Of a stretch of 64,000 nt of DNA, positions 24,249 through 35,398 are shown in pieces. The stretch spans positions 1-64,000 of the forward strand of contig ML769558.1 in assembly GCA_009733575.1 (NCBI GenBank), given 5' to 3'. The notes under the pieces are model-generated. The model saw only the letters and a list, made by a program, of their open reading frames with translations. It searched no databases and was not told where the DNA came from. The translations under genes were made by a program, and so were the position numbers. The first letter of the stretch is position 1, and each line of letters begins with the position of its first letter. This DNA comes from Gymnopus androsaceus JB14 (Eukaryota > Basidiomycota > Agaricomycetes > Agaricales > Omphalotaceae).

Positions 24249-24545
24249 GGATCGAGTTGGATTGGAGTTGGAGAGAAATGGGTGAATCGGAAGGGGAAAT
24301 GGAGGTAAAGAACTCGGCAATGGAATAAGTTGAGTGGTGTGGCGTGAATCGACGGTAAGAAAACGGAGCTACCACGATGAATAAGAGGGAAGATCGAGTT
24401 GGAGAGAGAGAAATGGGGAAATCGGAAGGCGAAGGATTCGGCGGTGAAATGAGTTGAGTGGTGTGGCGTGAATTGACGGTATGCAAGGAAAGCTACCGTG
24501 ACGAATAAGATGGAAGGAAGGATCGAGTTGGAGAGTGAAGAATGA
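24249..24545. repeat. Direct repeat of ~130 bp upstream of the GIY-YIG gene
   Basis: Two diverged copies share ggatcgagttggagag, gttgagtggtgtggcgtgaa and gacggta in the same order and a third partial start follows. The repeat occupies what should be the promoter of the minus-strand gene at 23747-24236. Confidence 0.65.
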
Positions 24546-24779
24546 GCAGGAGAGAGATCAGAGGCAGACGACTTTAACTCAAGAGTGCGAGAACATTAAC
24601 TTCATCATCAATCAGTGTCTCAACCATCGATTCCTGGACACACAACGACTCATACTCTCAATTCATTAGTGCGAGAACATCTTTAGTAGTGAAAAAGCCT
24701 CATGCATCACATCATTACGATTCGACGCTTTGACATGTCTATATTAAGCATAAGTATCATTAGTAATGTGAATTGCAGA

Positions 24780-24965
24780 ATTCAGTAGCAGGCAGTAGCA
24801 GGCAGTAAATAAACACTATCTCCCTAAGCTTCATCTAGGGAGGTTAGCAATTAATTACTACCGGAACGTACCTTCACTCCTTGGGAGGTCGTAACTCCGA
24901 GATTTTCGCCTCGGCAAGCTACTACCTGGATTTCATCAGGCAGAGGTAGTAATACAGTGAGCCCT
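24780..24965. repeat. Degenerate hairpin units, left side
   Basis: Scattered remnants such as gggaggttagcaattaatta and gcagaggtagtaata resemble the units at 22724-23642 with poor arm pairing. These look like old copies outside the main array. Confidence 0.5.
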
Positions 24966-25620
24966 CTCAACGATCTCAACTCTCAAAAGGTCGTCCCGTA
25001 GAGCAAAAGCGAAAGTTATGGGCGCTAAACAAAAAACGGAAACCTAAGTCTGGTCACATGGCAATTACCCACTATGCTGCTGTCAAAGCGCTTGAACGCT
25101 GGCACCAACTTTTTTAAACTGGGGCTCAATTGGACCCAGAATCTATCCTATCATAACGAGGCTCAGTTTAAAAAAAGCGGACCCCGGTTTAAAATTCCCG
25201 GGGTTAAACTAAGTTTAATAGATTGGGTCGCCTGTGTAGGCGAGAGCTGTGGGCTTCAAGGACATCCGTCCCGAATGTCAGGGCCATGTGACGCGTCTCG
25301 ATACGACAGCATTCGCGTCTATTCGCGTTTATTGATTCAAACCGACACCACAACAGCCTCAAACAGCGGCCTTTACTTCCTTCTAGTAATTCCTCCAAAT
25401 CCATTCGGTACAGTTTCCAAGCGATTCGACTGGTTGGTTAAATCATTTTAGGCAACCCGTTGCTGATGCTGGCAAAGAGCAAGATCATTTCCATTACATA
25501 TTTCTGTTTCAAATTCATCGCGTCGCAGATCGATATCGCCCACGCCCTCCCAGGCCCTGGCAAATACTACTCTCGAACTAAATTTTCGCCCCTTGCCTTC
25601 ACCTTGCCAGCCAAACCACA
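24966..25620. other. No supported gene
   Basis: A 125-codon plus frame at 25074-25451 has no domain, and it crosses a local inverted repeat (gtttaaaa/ttttaaac type near 25105-25215). I see no splice or domain evidence for a gene. Confidence 0.35.
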
Positions 25621-26111
25621 ATGACCTTAATTGTAACCAACTTCCGGGTACAACCATCCAATCTCCTCGCATTCATTCCACTTACAGCCAGTGAGATCAT
25701 CCAGCTCCTCGCCAGTAACCCCCGTACTGGTCTCCAATGCTTTCTTGATCAGTTCTGCGTTGACCATGGGTTTGAACCGCAGGACCAGATTTTTTTTCTC
25801 ATTTCTGGGATGAAAGCTCTGCGTGAAGTCGACGAGGCTCAGTACCATAACAATAATGATGCTTTGGTCAGCCTCCAGTATGCCCGTCACACGCATGAAA
25901 TCGACCTGGATCATCCGAGCGAAGACGTACAGAAACTACTGTATACCCACTTTGAGGTCTTAGGTGTGTTTTAAATGACAGCATGCCTGCACTGTCCACT
26001 GAAATGCTTAAATATCTAGGTCTATATGGTGACTACCCCCAATGGACTGCCCAAGCGATGTCTGTGGATGTCTATACAGTTCACAATTCCAATGGCCCCA
26101 TGTATAAATAG
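25621..26111 (+). CDS. Hypothetical 144-aa protein of the giant element
   Basis: Exon 1 (25621-25963) and exon 2 (26020-26111) are joined by a 56-nt intron with GTGTGT donor and CTAG acceptor, and the joined frame ends in PMYK. The protein is mixed alpha/beta-like, mildly acidic (EDVQKL, HEIDLDHPSED), with no transmembrane segment or known motif. It is transcribed rightwards, convergent with the long minus-strand gene that ends at 26193. I do not recognise a family. Confidence 0.6.
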
Positions 26112-26192
26112 TCGCACTCAACTAGTAGGGCGGCCCTTGTACAATCTTTATACCACGTTGTATCGTAAGAACATCAATAAATATAAAGATAA

Positions 26193-29100
26193 CTACTTCT
26201 CCTTCCCCATACTCTTGTCATTGTCCGATGTTTTATTTTGCACTTTGCGTCTCGGCTTAGAGTCTTTCATCGCCTCCTTCTCTTCTTTCCGCTGTTGCTT
26301 CTCCTGCCGTTTCCTCTCCGATTCCGCCTTCTCTGCTAATTTTGCCTCCCACTCCTGCTGGCCCCGTTTCGCTTCTTCCATGATCGCTTCCAATTCCTCT
26401 CCCACCTTTCGCTCGTGCTCCTCTTCATCTCTCGCTGCCTTGGTGGCTGCCTGCTTCTCCCTCTCCTCAATCTCTGCTAATCTTTGCGTCTGTCGTTCGA
26501 GCATAATCCTCAAACGCTTGCTCTCCGGAATAAAAACTGTAAATTCTCCCGTATCAGCCGCCATCGTGTAGCACCAAATATTGTCTAAATTCCAAAGGGT
26601 TTCTGATTTTATCTGCGTCAAGACTAGTTCCCGTACACGAGGATGAACTCTCTGGGATCGCCAGTCTTCTGTTTGCAACTTCGTTGGCGACCACAGCCGA
26701 CCCGTTTTAAAAAGGTAAAAATCAAGCAGTGAGTTCTCAATCTGGCACCCACATGTCAATAAACCTCCCGCCAGCGAAACAACTCTCGCGCTGTCGGTTT
26801 CATACGGTGTTCCTGTCAGACTCCACTCTCTGGGAGATGCTGTGAGATCGTTTTGCACCTTCGCAACGCTTCGATTCATACTGTGATGAAGACATCGCAC
26901 GATCCCGGTATCGGTGGTGAGGATGTGCAGTGTCAACTCCGGAGCGACGTTTCCACATTCTGGGACAAAACCAGGCACCGACCGCAAAACGTTTCGAATA
27001 CGAATTGGAATGACATAGTTCTTGTGGTGAAATTTTTTCCAAGCCTCGATCGCAATACGAGCTTTTTCTTTGCATTCAATTGGAGTTTAACTCGCTAATC
27101 TTATGATGATACGAAACACTCACTTTCCAGTCCTTCTTCCTTGCTTTGTTCAACGTATTTGAGAAATTGGGATCCTTTTTTCGTGCCTCCAGCGTTGCCT
27201 CCTGTATCGTCATCTTCGTCTACTTTTGCAAATTTAACATCGCCTTGAACAATTCCGGAGCCTGCTTCTTTCTCCCCCTCATCATCCCTCTTGACCTCAT
27301 CCATCCGGATATCATCAACATGGGCCTTCTTCGAAGCTTCATCTGTTTCCTCTCCCTCGCCGTCACCCTTGGCTCGGTGGACTCACTGTCGCCCTTGGCT
27401 CATCCATCCGGATATCATCAACATGGGCCTTCTTCGAAGCTTCATCTGTTTCCTCTCCCTCGCCGTCGCCCTTGGGTTCGGCGGACTCACTGTCGTTCTG
27501 GATATCATCGGCCCTGAGCTTGTGTGAAGTCCCGTTTATCTCGATGTTGATCTGGGTGCCATCAGCCTTGAGCTTCTTTGACGCTCCGTCCACGTCCAAT
27601 CCTTCAGTCTCTTTTCGCTTGCCTAAACAATGATTCGAGCAATAAATAATAATACTGATAAAATATTTCTTACCGCTGCTAATCCTGGAGCTCTCTATGT
27701 CAAAATTTACTGGCGAGTGTGGTGCGTGAAATGAATATACAGGCAAATCATTTTCTGCGACGAAACGTTCAAAGTCTGTTTAATTTATTTATTAAGTGTT
27801 TGAAAAGACGCAGTGCTCACATACCGTTAACTGGAACCGGTCTACCGTTCTCCCCAAAACGGTAACTGAGCTGCGGTGACGTGGGGGTGGCCCAATAGCG
27901 CGGACCTTCCTCTTTGTCCTTTCGAGGCAAGCTGAAGTTAACCGGACCGCCGTTCTGGTTGAGGAGAAGTCCAGGGCTTCCTGCAGGAGCTTCGCCCGAT
28001 GCAGAGCGGCTGTCTGCCAGTCGGTGGGACCACCCCGTCAACATAGTTCTGCAATCAGGGCTCAGATTAGCAATGAGACGGGCGCGAATCCAGGCCATGC
28101 GCCTCTCCTTGACATACTGAGAACTCGGGGCAACATTGTTATACGGCTGATTCCAATTATAGTGTAAACCCTCCTCTACTGCTTCCTGGCTCCCTCCCAC
28201 GCTAGCTGCTTGGGTATGCCCACTCGTGGACGTCGAGTGCAGAACGGAAGACAAGAAGTCAGCTGCAGCGGTTGGTTGCGGATTGTGGCGAGTAGACTGA
28301 CTGTCGAGACACGATTGCTGGAAGTCTTCGTATTCATCAGAGAAATGTATTCCTAATGATGAACGTAAACAAACTTACAGCTAAACGCCTCCCTACCCTC
28401 AGAAGAGGTCATCACTTGTCCCTGAGGGGTTTCCGGTATTTCTGTCGATCGGGGTACTCAGAAAGACATTTACAGACAATGTTAAGCAGACTTACCGCCT
28501 TGGTTTACACCTATCTCCGTCTGAAGCTGCGAGGAATTGAACTCGATGCCTTGGGACACTCTGGAAGACTGGTTTTGAGCACAATTATTATCCGCGTTCG
28601 CGTTTGGAACTGGAGGAGTGGGAGATTCCGTGATATCTTGGAGGGGCGACAAAGACACTTTATTCTGTCCCTCAGGAAGATTTTGCGAGAACGCCATAAT
28701 GTCAGGTATAGATGCTGGAGGAGCACTCAGCAACACTATGAGGAACGTTGAACGTTGAATGGACTTACCACCTATTTTCACAGCTGTTTCCGCGGGTTTA
28801 ACTGGCGGAGCAGGAGGGGACACAATAGAGTGCAAACGAGACTCCTGCGCGCCGTGTGCTGGAGGGGCACTCAGTAACACCAGTGCGAATGACATTAAAT
28901 AAACTTACGCTCTTTGACAACTTTCTCCATTCGAGCTGGAGGAGAAAGAGATGCTATATTCGCAGCAATCTCGTCTGTATGTCCAATCTTAGTTACCCAT
29001 TGACGTCGATGCTGAACTTACTCACCGCCAGGATCTGTTAATGGTGAAGATACATCACGAACTAATATGCAGAGGCACAGTCGTCAATCTAAGGATATAA

Positions 29101-29318
29101 TTAAATTCACCGTAGACTTACTTTGCCGCATTTCTGCTTCCAGCCTTGATATTTCCCTTTTCAAGGATACACCATCTTTACGACGCTTATCCTTCAGACC
29201 TTTATATTTTTCCCGCGCGTTTTCTAAAGCCGCTGTGAAGTCCATTAGACAAGCCCGACTGCAACAAAAGCAGTAAATATCTACCGGAGAGCGTAGAGGT
29301 GTCATTCGTCGTGGACAT
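26193..29318 (-). pseudogene. Eleven-exon coiled-coil protein, broken by a tandem duplication
   Basis: By splice sites the exons are 29318-29285, 29232-29122, 29061-29026, 28974-28909, 28858-28769, 28714-28496, 28441-28397, 28352-27825, 27775-27674, 27622-27124 and 27067-26193. All ten introns are phase 1. Without the 103-bp duplication in exon 10 the sum is exactly 834 codons (833 aa); with it the frame shifts and stops. The N-terminus is a coiled coil (LENAREKYKGLKDKRRKDG). The middle is Pro/Ser-rich and acidic. A folded block follows (IAIEAWKKFHHKNYVIP to LLTCGCQIENSLLDFYLF), and the C-terminus is a long charged coiled coil ending in a Lys-rich tail. No known domain is recognised. It could still be functional if the duplication is an assembly error. 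Confidence 0.72.
27307..27512 (-). repeat. 103-bp tandem duplication inside exon 10
   Basis: Two adjacent units start ggatatcatcaacatgggcc at 27307 and 27410. They share ~60 bp almost perfectly and then a similar cttggctcggtggactcact stretch. 103 is not a multiple of three, so the second copy breaks the reading frame of the host gene. Confidence 0.9.
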
Positions 29319-29676
29319 TGTTATGGGTGTGGAAGTAGTAGAAAATAAATCCTTTGGACTTGCAGCAAACACTTACCACTCTCTTACAAAAGTTTCAAAT
29401 GGCGGAGCGTCGAATCGAGATCATCAGTGAAATTAAGATTCAGCTTCGAATCAAGATCAACAATCAAATTTACTAATATTCCTGTTCCGAGCTCCTTAGG
29501 GTAAACGATCCTACCACCTTACTCGAATATGGTCGTGCAAAGGCCCTCGGATGGATTCGAATAGACTTTTTCTTTGGTAGCACGCAAGAGCCACCACCTC
29601 CATCTCACTATCTATAGTGCAACTACAGAGATGGATTGTCACTGAGTAGGTATGGATGTTTGAAAAGATGGAATCC

Positions 29677-30879
29677 TTACATTGTTTCATCCTCTACTTC
29701 ACTGTCTGAATCATCGCTGTCTGAATCTGACTCCCTGTGATCCGGTGATAATCCCACATGGTTTGTCGCTGCGCTGTTAGATGAAATCAGATTATTGTCT
29801 CTTCGAGTCCAGTTTTGGGTACTTACCACAAAGCCATTCGCCTGTAGCTAGTGAGGATAATTTCAAGCCAGTGCGGCATACAGTACTTGCGTCGAAGATC
29901 AACACACTGGGATACTCAGGTAAAGGAGAAGAACTTCATCTTCAACTCCACTAGTATTGCTTCGCATCACCCAGCTGTGCAGGGCAGTTGGGAACTGCCT
30001 CCCTGAGCGATCCGACAAGACGGGCAGACTAACAGGGGGGTTCAAACGGAATCTCCATGTGGACCGGTCACCTAAGAAACGGAAGGGACCTTGGAATTCT
30101 CGCCCTATTCCACCAGAGAGCGCGACCATTCCCTGATGTTTGCCATCTGCACGCTTGTACGCACTCTGCGCATTATCACCAATCGGCTCTCTCTCACTGA
30201 ACGTTGAGAAGGGAAAAATGGAATACGCTTCAGTTCCAGTGACAATATTGAATAACGACGCTAGAAAGAATTCAGCATAGAATGACCGCTCAAAACCACA
30301 ACACCTACATGATTCCTGCTCCAATACCGCATCCAAAATACCTCGAGTCGTTCCACGGATATAGATAAGCGATTTTACGCCTCGGAACCTGTATATGAAA
30401 GATCCAAGTGCGGAACCCTCGGAGATTCGTTGTCTACGGTATGCCCAATCGTCAAGCAAGCGAGCACAACTGGAATCACCAAATTCATCCTCAGAGATGT
30501 AATGGAATCCGTTTTTAATGAGTAATAGGCCCATGAAAATGGATAACTTGTGGTCCACATAGAGTTCCAGAGGAATGACCAAATCTGGTGCCTCCCTCGC
30601 CAAAAAAGCGAGTACCGCATGTCCAGATAGAACAGCACCGCAAAACTCCATGCACACTCGAAAGAACTCGACCGTTTCGTGTGACTCCAAATACGCTGAG
30701 AGGGTGTCCTCTATGGAGTAGGTTCGGTAGAGATAGGCATCGACATACGCGTAAGTTGATTGGGATAGAGACCGAATGCATATCAAGTCGCGTAGTGGGA
30801 GGAAATGGAAGACAGTAGCCACCACTGTTTTTGCGGCTTCGTCGTCCAAGCAGCCATGGCGAAGAAGCAGAAAAAGCAT
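29677..30879 (-). CDS. F-box-like protein with degenerate nucleotidyltransferase-like domain
   Basis: Exon 1 alone (30879-29971) is open and reads on to a stop at 29899. Splicing a 64-nt intron (GTGATG...CAG) to 29906-29827 and then 29773-29677 gives an exact 361-aa frame ending in an acidic Asp/Ser tail, which I prefer. Residues ~20-55 (VFHFLPLRDLICIRSLSQ) look like an F-box. Next comes GAVLSGHAVLAFLAREA...PLELYVDH, which aligns with the SGS..L.F...SDLDLYV block of a basidiomycete nucleotidyltransferase-like family, but the catalytic Asp residues are replaced (PLELYV). Later FFLASLFNIVTGTEAYSIFP matches the conserved end of that family. I infer a non-catalytic binding role. Confidence 0.68.
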
Positions 30880-31069
30880 GAGCCTTAGGTGTGCAAGAAG
30901 GAAAACAGATCAGCGCAATAAAAATCTGGAGCGGACTTGATCATGCGGGATCCGGAAAATATTTATCGAGATTGCATGTGCTGGCGCTCCCGCCCGCCAC
31001 TCTCTGTTTTTTCTTAATTCATAAAATCGAACATCATTTGATAGTAGTAGGTACAAAGTAATACTTGCT

Positions 31070-31786
31070 TCAAAGGCCACGCAATTGGAATCGAAGCTTG
31101 CGGTTCTTGTAAGCCCACTCCAAGTCACCCTCCAAGTGCCGCAACTGCAACTCTTCGATTGCTGAAGTTGTCGCCCTCAATGTGTGCAAAAAGGCCTGGC
31201 TTTCGGCCAGTTGGTCGCTAACCGTGACCCCGGCCACATTGAGAATACCATGATGAACTTTGCGATCGACAAAAGTGTTTATGTCGGAAAACCACTCGAC
31301 AAGTGAATCCAGGAAATGGAATGACTGTCCCGCTGCGAGTGCTTCCACAAAGTGTCCATACAGCAAGTGGACATATTCTCGAAATGTAGACCCACTCCCA
31401 GCCTCTGCGAATTTATTTGCAACGAGAGTCTTCACACGTTTGAGGCGGCTCATATAGAAGCTCAAAGGCTTTTCAGCTCGGGTATATCTCCAAAAGAAAA
31501 AGAATTAAATGAAGGACTGAATGTGAGAGGAAAGCTATCGCACTGCATGTCTAGACCCTTCTTCCTAGGTTTCAACACGACGAGAGGTGGACTTGTGCAG
31601 CGGGACTCTTGCTGAGGAACACGTCGTTGTGCGTTTATGGCGTCCTTGTTTCTGTGAGTAAAGGTGTCACTCAAGTACGCTAAGTAAATTATGATAGCAA
31701 GATTACCGATGATAATGCCGAAGGCTTTTAAGGCGGTTGGCCTCGAGCTTAGCTGCAGCGGAGCGATGTATTCTTGGTCGTGGCAT
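31070..31786 (-). CDS. Basic N-terminal MPRPR-type hypothetical protein (201 aa)
   Basis: Three exons (31786-31707, 31651-31544, 31487-31070) sum to an exact 201-aa frame. The N-terminus MPRPRIHRSAAAKLEANRLK is followed by SLRHYHRNKDAINAQRR, a strongly basic helical segment also found at the start of other agaricomycete hypothetical proteins. This looks DNA-binding, possibly a leucine-zipper-like basic region. The rest is alpha-helical (YVHLLYGHFVEALAAGQSF, TTSAIEELQLRHLEGDLEWA). Function is unknown; a regulator or co-factor of transposition is a guess. Confidence 0.72.
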
Positions 31787-31789
31787 CGG

Positions 31790-32670
31790 GTTAAGGTAAG
31801 TGATACAGATCAATTACCTTTTTCGGGACATCAGTCCTCAGCGAGGAAGACCATTTCTTGAATAACTTCACACCTGTTGCACCATTTTCTAAAAGAAATT
31901 CACGAATGTGGTCGAAAAACTCAGCAGATTGATTTTAGCCCAACGAAGTTTGATTTGAAAAGGTCAAGCGAACTTATATTTCGGAGAATCCAAACCGATG
32001 TTCGTTAATGACTTTAATACTAGTAACATGTATTTACAATCTCATAACGAGAATGTTTGACTGGTATTCAATTGAGACGCATAACTCGAACCATTTTACA
32101 GAATACAACAAAAATACAATTGCATGTTCATCCTCGAGCTCGCTGTTATGTACAATAAACTCAGGTTTTGATACCTGGATGCACGTTACGAGGCCATTAA
32201 CAGCTCATTTAGGCTCGATTAGATACCAATTTTGGCTTGGGATATCCTGAAGCTACTCAAAGCTATTTCCGATGGGTCCGAAGCATATCAAGTAACATCT
32301 ACGCTCATGTCGTCGTCGTTTTGAACAATGAGCTCGCAACAAGCGCCCAACGGACCGCGTTTCCGAAAACTAGCAAATGGGTCCTTGGTCCATGATGTCG
32401 TCAAAGAATGCGATAAGTATGGTGCGGAACGCAAAGCAATTATAATTAAACCGGCCTAGCACCCACCCGAGGATGATTCAGAAACATTCAGACACTCGAG
32501 CTCACTATTTTGTACAATGAGGTCAGGATACTTAGGCAAATGCTTGAATATATACAGTTAGTGCTTCCAGATATGTGAATCCAGCTCCGAATAGTCCGAA
32601 GGATATCCATTCGGAAAAATGGCAAATAAGAGAGCGATCTAAATTCGTATGCATCCTTCGAGCTCGGTAC
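31790..32670. other. Gene-free spacer with short direct repeats
   Basis: No gene is supported. Words such as tcgagctcgctgttatgtac (near 32132) and tcgagctcactattttgtac (near 32498) recur with drift, and a third partial copy lies near 32658. They may be remains of a local segmental duplication. Confidence 0.4.
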
Positions 32671-32674
32671 GTAA

Positions 32675-33552
32675 TTAATCGCGCCATCCACACCGTGCAA
32701 GATCATCTTCAGCATTCCCATCCAAAGTTCCAAGCAATGCCGCGAACTGTATAGTATCAGTCTTAGACCACCATACCAGCAATTCGCCATCCTGGGCCAG
32801 AACCTGGATTACCGTAGCAAAACCGAACGTCGTAAGAGTGTTATGTGAAGCGATGAATGCTTCTCGGACAGCTGTGGGACTGTATAGGATGGTGGGAGCG
32901 ACTATTGCAGAATTCTTCACATAATAGAAGTCTCGATGATGATATTCGGGGGCACTCCCTTGGCAGACATGAGTTCAATACAGGAGATAATCGCGCGCAA
33001 TTCATCTACCTTGTTTAATTCGGACATTAATCGACACCACATTAGCCCGAGAGAATTCATGCACCCGTTTGATATATGACTGCATAGTTTCGCTTTTTCT
33101 AGGTATGCCTATGGCTGCCGACAGAAGACTGAGCGTTCGAGCAAGAACCCTGGCATAATATTGGACAGTATATTTCTTTGACCCAGTCAAAGCTGCCTCT
33201 TGCATCAATCCTAAATTCGCGCGAGTTGAATTTCCCAAGCGGCAAATAGGTTTGTGGTCGCCCCAGGCCGCAACTTGGCATTGTTTGGACTGGGGAATGA
33301 CATGTTATCCTTGAACATAACACGACGGAATAAAAAAAGCATGGGCTCACGCAGTAAACAGATACTTTGCAACCAAGGCAACGTTTCAAGCGTTTGACCG
33401 GGAATAGTTGTTTACAGAATCCACAAGCCTGTGACGAAATCAGTACGGTTGAATCAAAACTAGGGAAGCAGGAAACTTACATTTCGTTGTTCGAGTGTGA
33501 ACAGAGCTTCATTGACCGAAGGATTTAGTTGAGAGCGAGGATTGTTCGACAT
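32675..33552 (-). CDS. MYND-type zinc finger protein
   Basis: Exons 33552-33481, 33428-33351 and 33289-33065 join in phase and give CGFCKQLFPVKRLKRCLGC, then VYCSKQCQVAAWGDHKPIC, a perfect C-x2-C, C-x2-C, C-x3-C, H-x3-C MYND pattern. MYND fingers mediate protein-protein contacts. A further exon from 33009 (VDELRAIISCIELMSAKG) is joined by a 55-nt intron. The last block (APTILYSPTAVREAFIASHN to LARCGWRD, stop at 32675) is in a different frame from 33009 and I found no convincing intron, so either a splice site was missed or a frameshift exists near 32960. Gene identity is secure; the 3' half is not. Confidence 0.72.
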
Positions 33553-33877
33553 GAGAGTTGCAAAGAGAAGAATTTGATTCTTTTTTCACTGCGACACGTG
33601 AGAAACTATCTATTGAGTGATATGAGATGAGAGCCGGAGGCGTTGTACGGATTTAGATCACCGAACTTCCTTCCTTCCTTCCAGCCTTGCTGAGAGAAAT
33701 ATCATATGTATTTAATCTGACGTTTTTCCGATATCAATATAGAACCTTTTGCCTGGATTGTCCCGCGGATGGATGACACGATAAGTACTTTCGGATGGCA
33801 CTGAATTTGATTTACAAAGCAATATTCATTTGATGCGATCATGCGTTTGATACGATCATGTAATGTAGATAGGGACC

Positions 33878-35310
33878 CTAATTCGCTGATTGTTCTAATT
33901 GGGCCATAAGTGAAGCCCTTTCCACGTCTAGTCGTGCTTTCGCTTCGATGTCTTTGCGATATTCGGCCAATTCCCTTTCCAGCTCGATCTGTTTTTTCTG
34001 AGAGTCTACCAATTGGGCTTGGGTGTTGAGCAGGTCAGCACTGAGCTGTGCGGCTTCCTGAACACGGGCAAGCTTTAACCCATGGAATGTTGCTTTCGCA
34101 GCTTTGTGCATAGTCTCCGCCTGCTCCGGCCCTTCCGTCAGTAGTCGAGGGGAGGCATAATGAACGAAGCCACCAGATACATTGGGATGATGAGCAGCCA
34201 GATAGAGCCAACAACCGGTTTGATGACTGATTTCTTCGCACTGCGTGTAACAAGTGAACAAGGAGAGAGTATTAATATAATATTAGATACTTACTCTTCG
34301 AACCATATCGCTTATTTTTCGGTTATATGTCTGGGTCGAGCGACCCAAGCTAGACTCAGCGTCAGGTAACGGATGCGATCTGTGTGGCTCTAAAAGCAAA
34401 ATTAAAGGAAATTGAGTTTAAAAAATGTTTTAACATAAATTCAATCATACCCCAGTCTTGTCCTCCTTTACCAGCGCCACAGACACGTCCAAACAAAGGT
34501 TTGCTGTCACTAGCACGAATGCGGTCAGGTCTAGAGGGTGTAACCAGAGGACTGGATGATGGCAATGATTCAGGTCCGAACGAAAATGGTAGCATATTCT
34601 GGAGAAATGTCAGTATATAGGTCGCTAGTAAGAAAGCTCAGAACCTGATTGAATGAATACAATTGGGGATGAGCGAGAGGATCACCATGCATCGCCATTG
34701 CGGTTGGAGAAGAGAAATCAGAAAAGCCATGAGCAAAGGGCGTCGAGGGACTTGGCTGAGCAGCAGGCAGACCCCCACTCGGAGCTACCGCTTCCTGCAG
34801 CTGGAAATGCGACGGCATGCCAGTGGCATGCTCGAGAGCTACCTGTGGTTGAGAAACAGGCTGGCTCTCACTCTGAGTCACTGCTTCCTGCAGTTGGAAA
34901 TACGACGGCATGCCAGTGGCATTATCGAGAACTAATTGAGGAAAGATTGGCTGAGAACTGCTGCTGCCAGATGGAGCCGGAGCTGCGACGCTTGCGGTAC
35001 GTGGCTCAGGTAAAGGCACTGGCCCGGGGTGATGAGGCGCGTTCTTGAGCGATTCATGGTCTTGTTGTTTTTTCTACAGAAGAGTAAGTCGAAGAAGCAG
35101 ATCCAAAGAAAGAATTGCAAGAATATATACCCATTTTTTATAGGCGGCGCTGTGCTGACACTCGATCGTACCTCGCCGAGGCCGTGTGGGGCATTTTGTG
35201 CAGTAACGTGGTCCCCCAGCTACTTTTGCTGGTGGTTGTGCAGCTCGTTTAGCCGGGGATTTTCGTGGAGAGGTGGAGTTTCTCTGAGACTTCCTAGGAG
35301 AGCTAGTCAT
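33878..35310 (-). CDS. Cys-rich N-terminal, coiled-coil C-terminal protein (404 aa)
   Basis: Five exons (35310-35131, 35073-34645, 34598-34451, 34389-34295, 34240-33878) sum to exactly 405 codons. The N-terminus is Lys/Arg/Ser-Pro rich (SPRKSQRNSTSPRKSPAKR) and then CTKCPTRPRRGTIECQHS gives a possible zinc knuckle. The middle has two near-identical Gln/Ser-Pro repeats (ATGMPSYFQLQEAV, ATGMPSHFQLQEAV). The C-terminal ~70 residues (AAQLSADLLNTQAQLVDSQ onward) form a coiled coil. It is divergent from the transposase gene with an 88-bp gap, so the two are likely co-expressed, and it may be an accessory DNA-binding factor. That role is inferred. Confidence 0.72.
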
Positions 35311-35398
35311 GGAAGAGAAAAAGAAAGGACCAAAATGCAATACCCCACTTATATAATATAAGCGATTTACCAGGCCGACAACGCGCTCAGTCTCCTTC
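35311..35398. promoter_or_regulatory. Shared divergent promoter of the transposase and the Cys-rich gene
   Basis: Only 88 bp separate the start codons at 35310 (minus) and 35399 (plus). The gap contains an AT-rich core (ttatataatataag, 35350-35363) that could serve both directions. No binding site is recognised. Confidence 0.55.

Noticed and set aside
25074..25451. Plus-strand frame of 125 codons
   Set aside because: It has low coding character and crosses an inverted repeat.
26026..26571. 181-codon plus-strand frame
   Set aside because: It is antisense to the charged coiled-coil exon of the gene at 26193-29318 and is Ser/Phe-rich as expected of a reverse frame.
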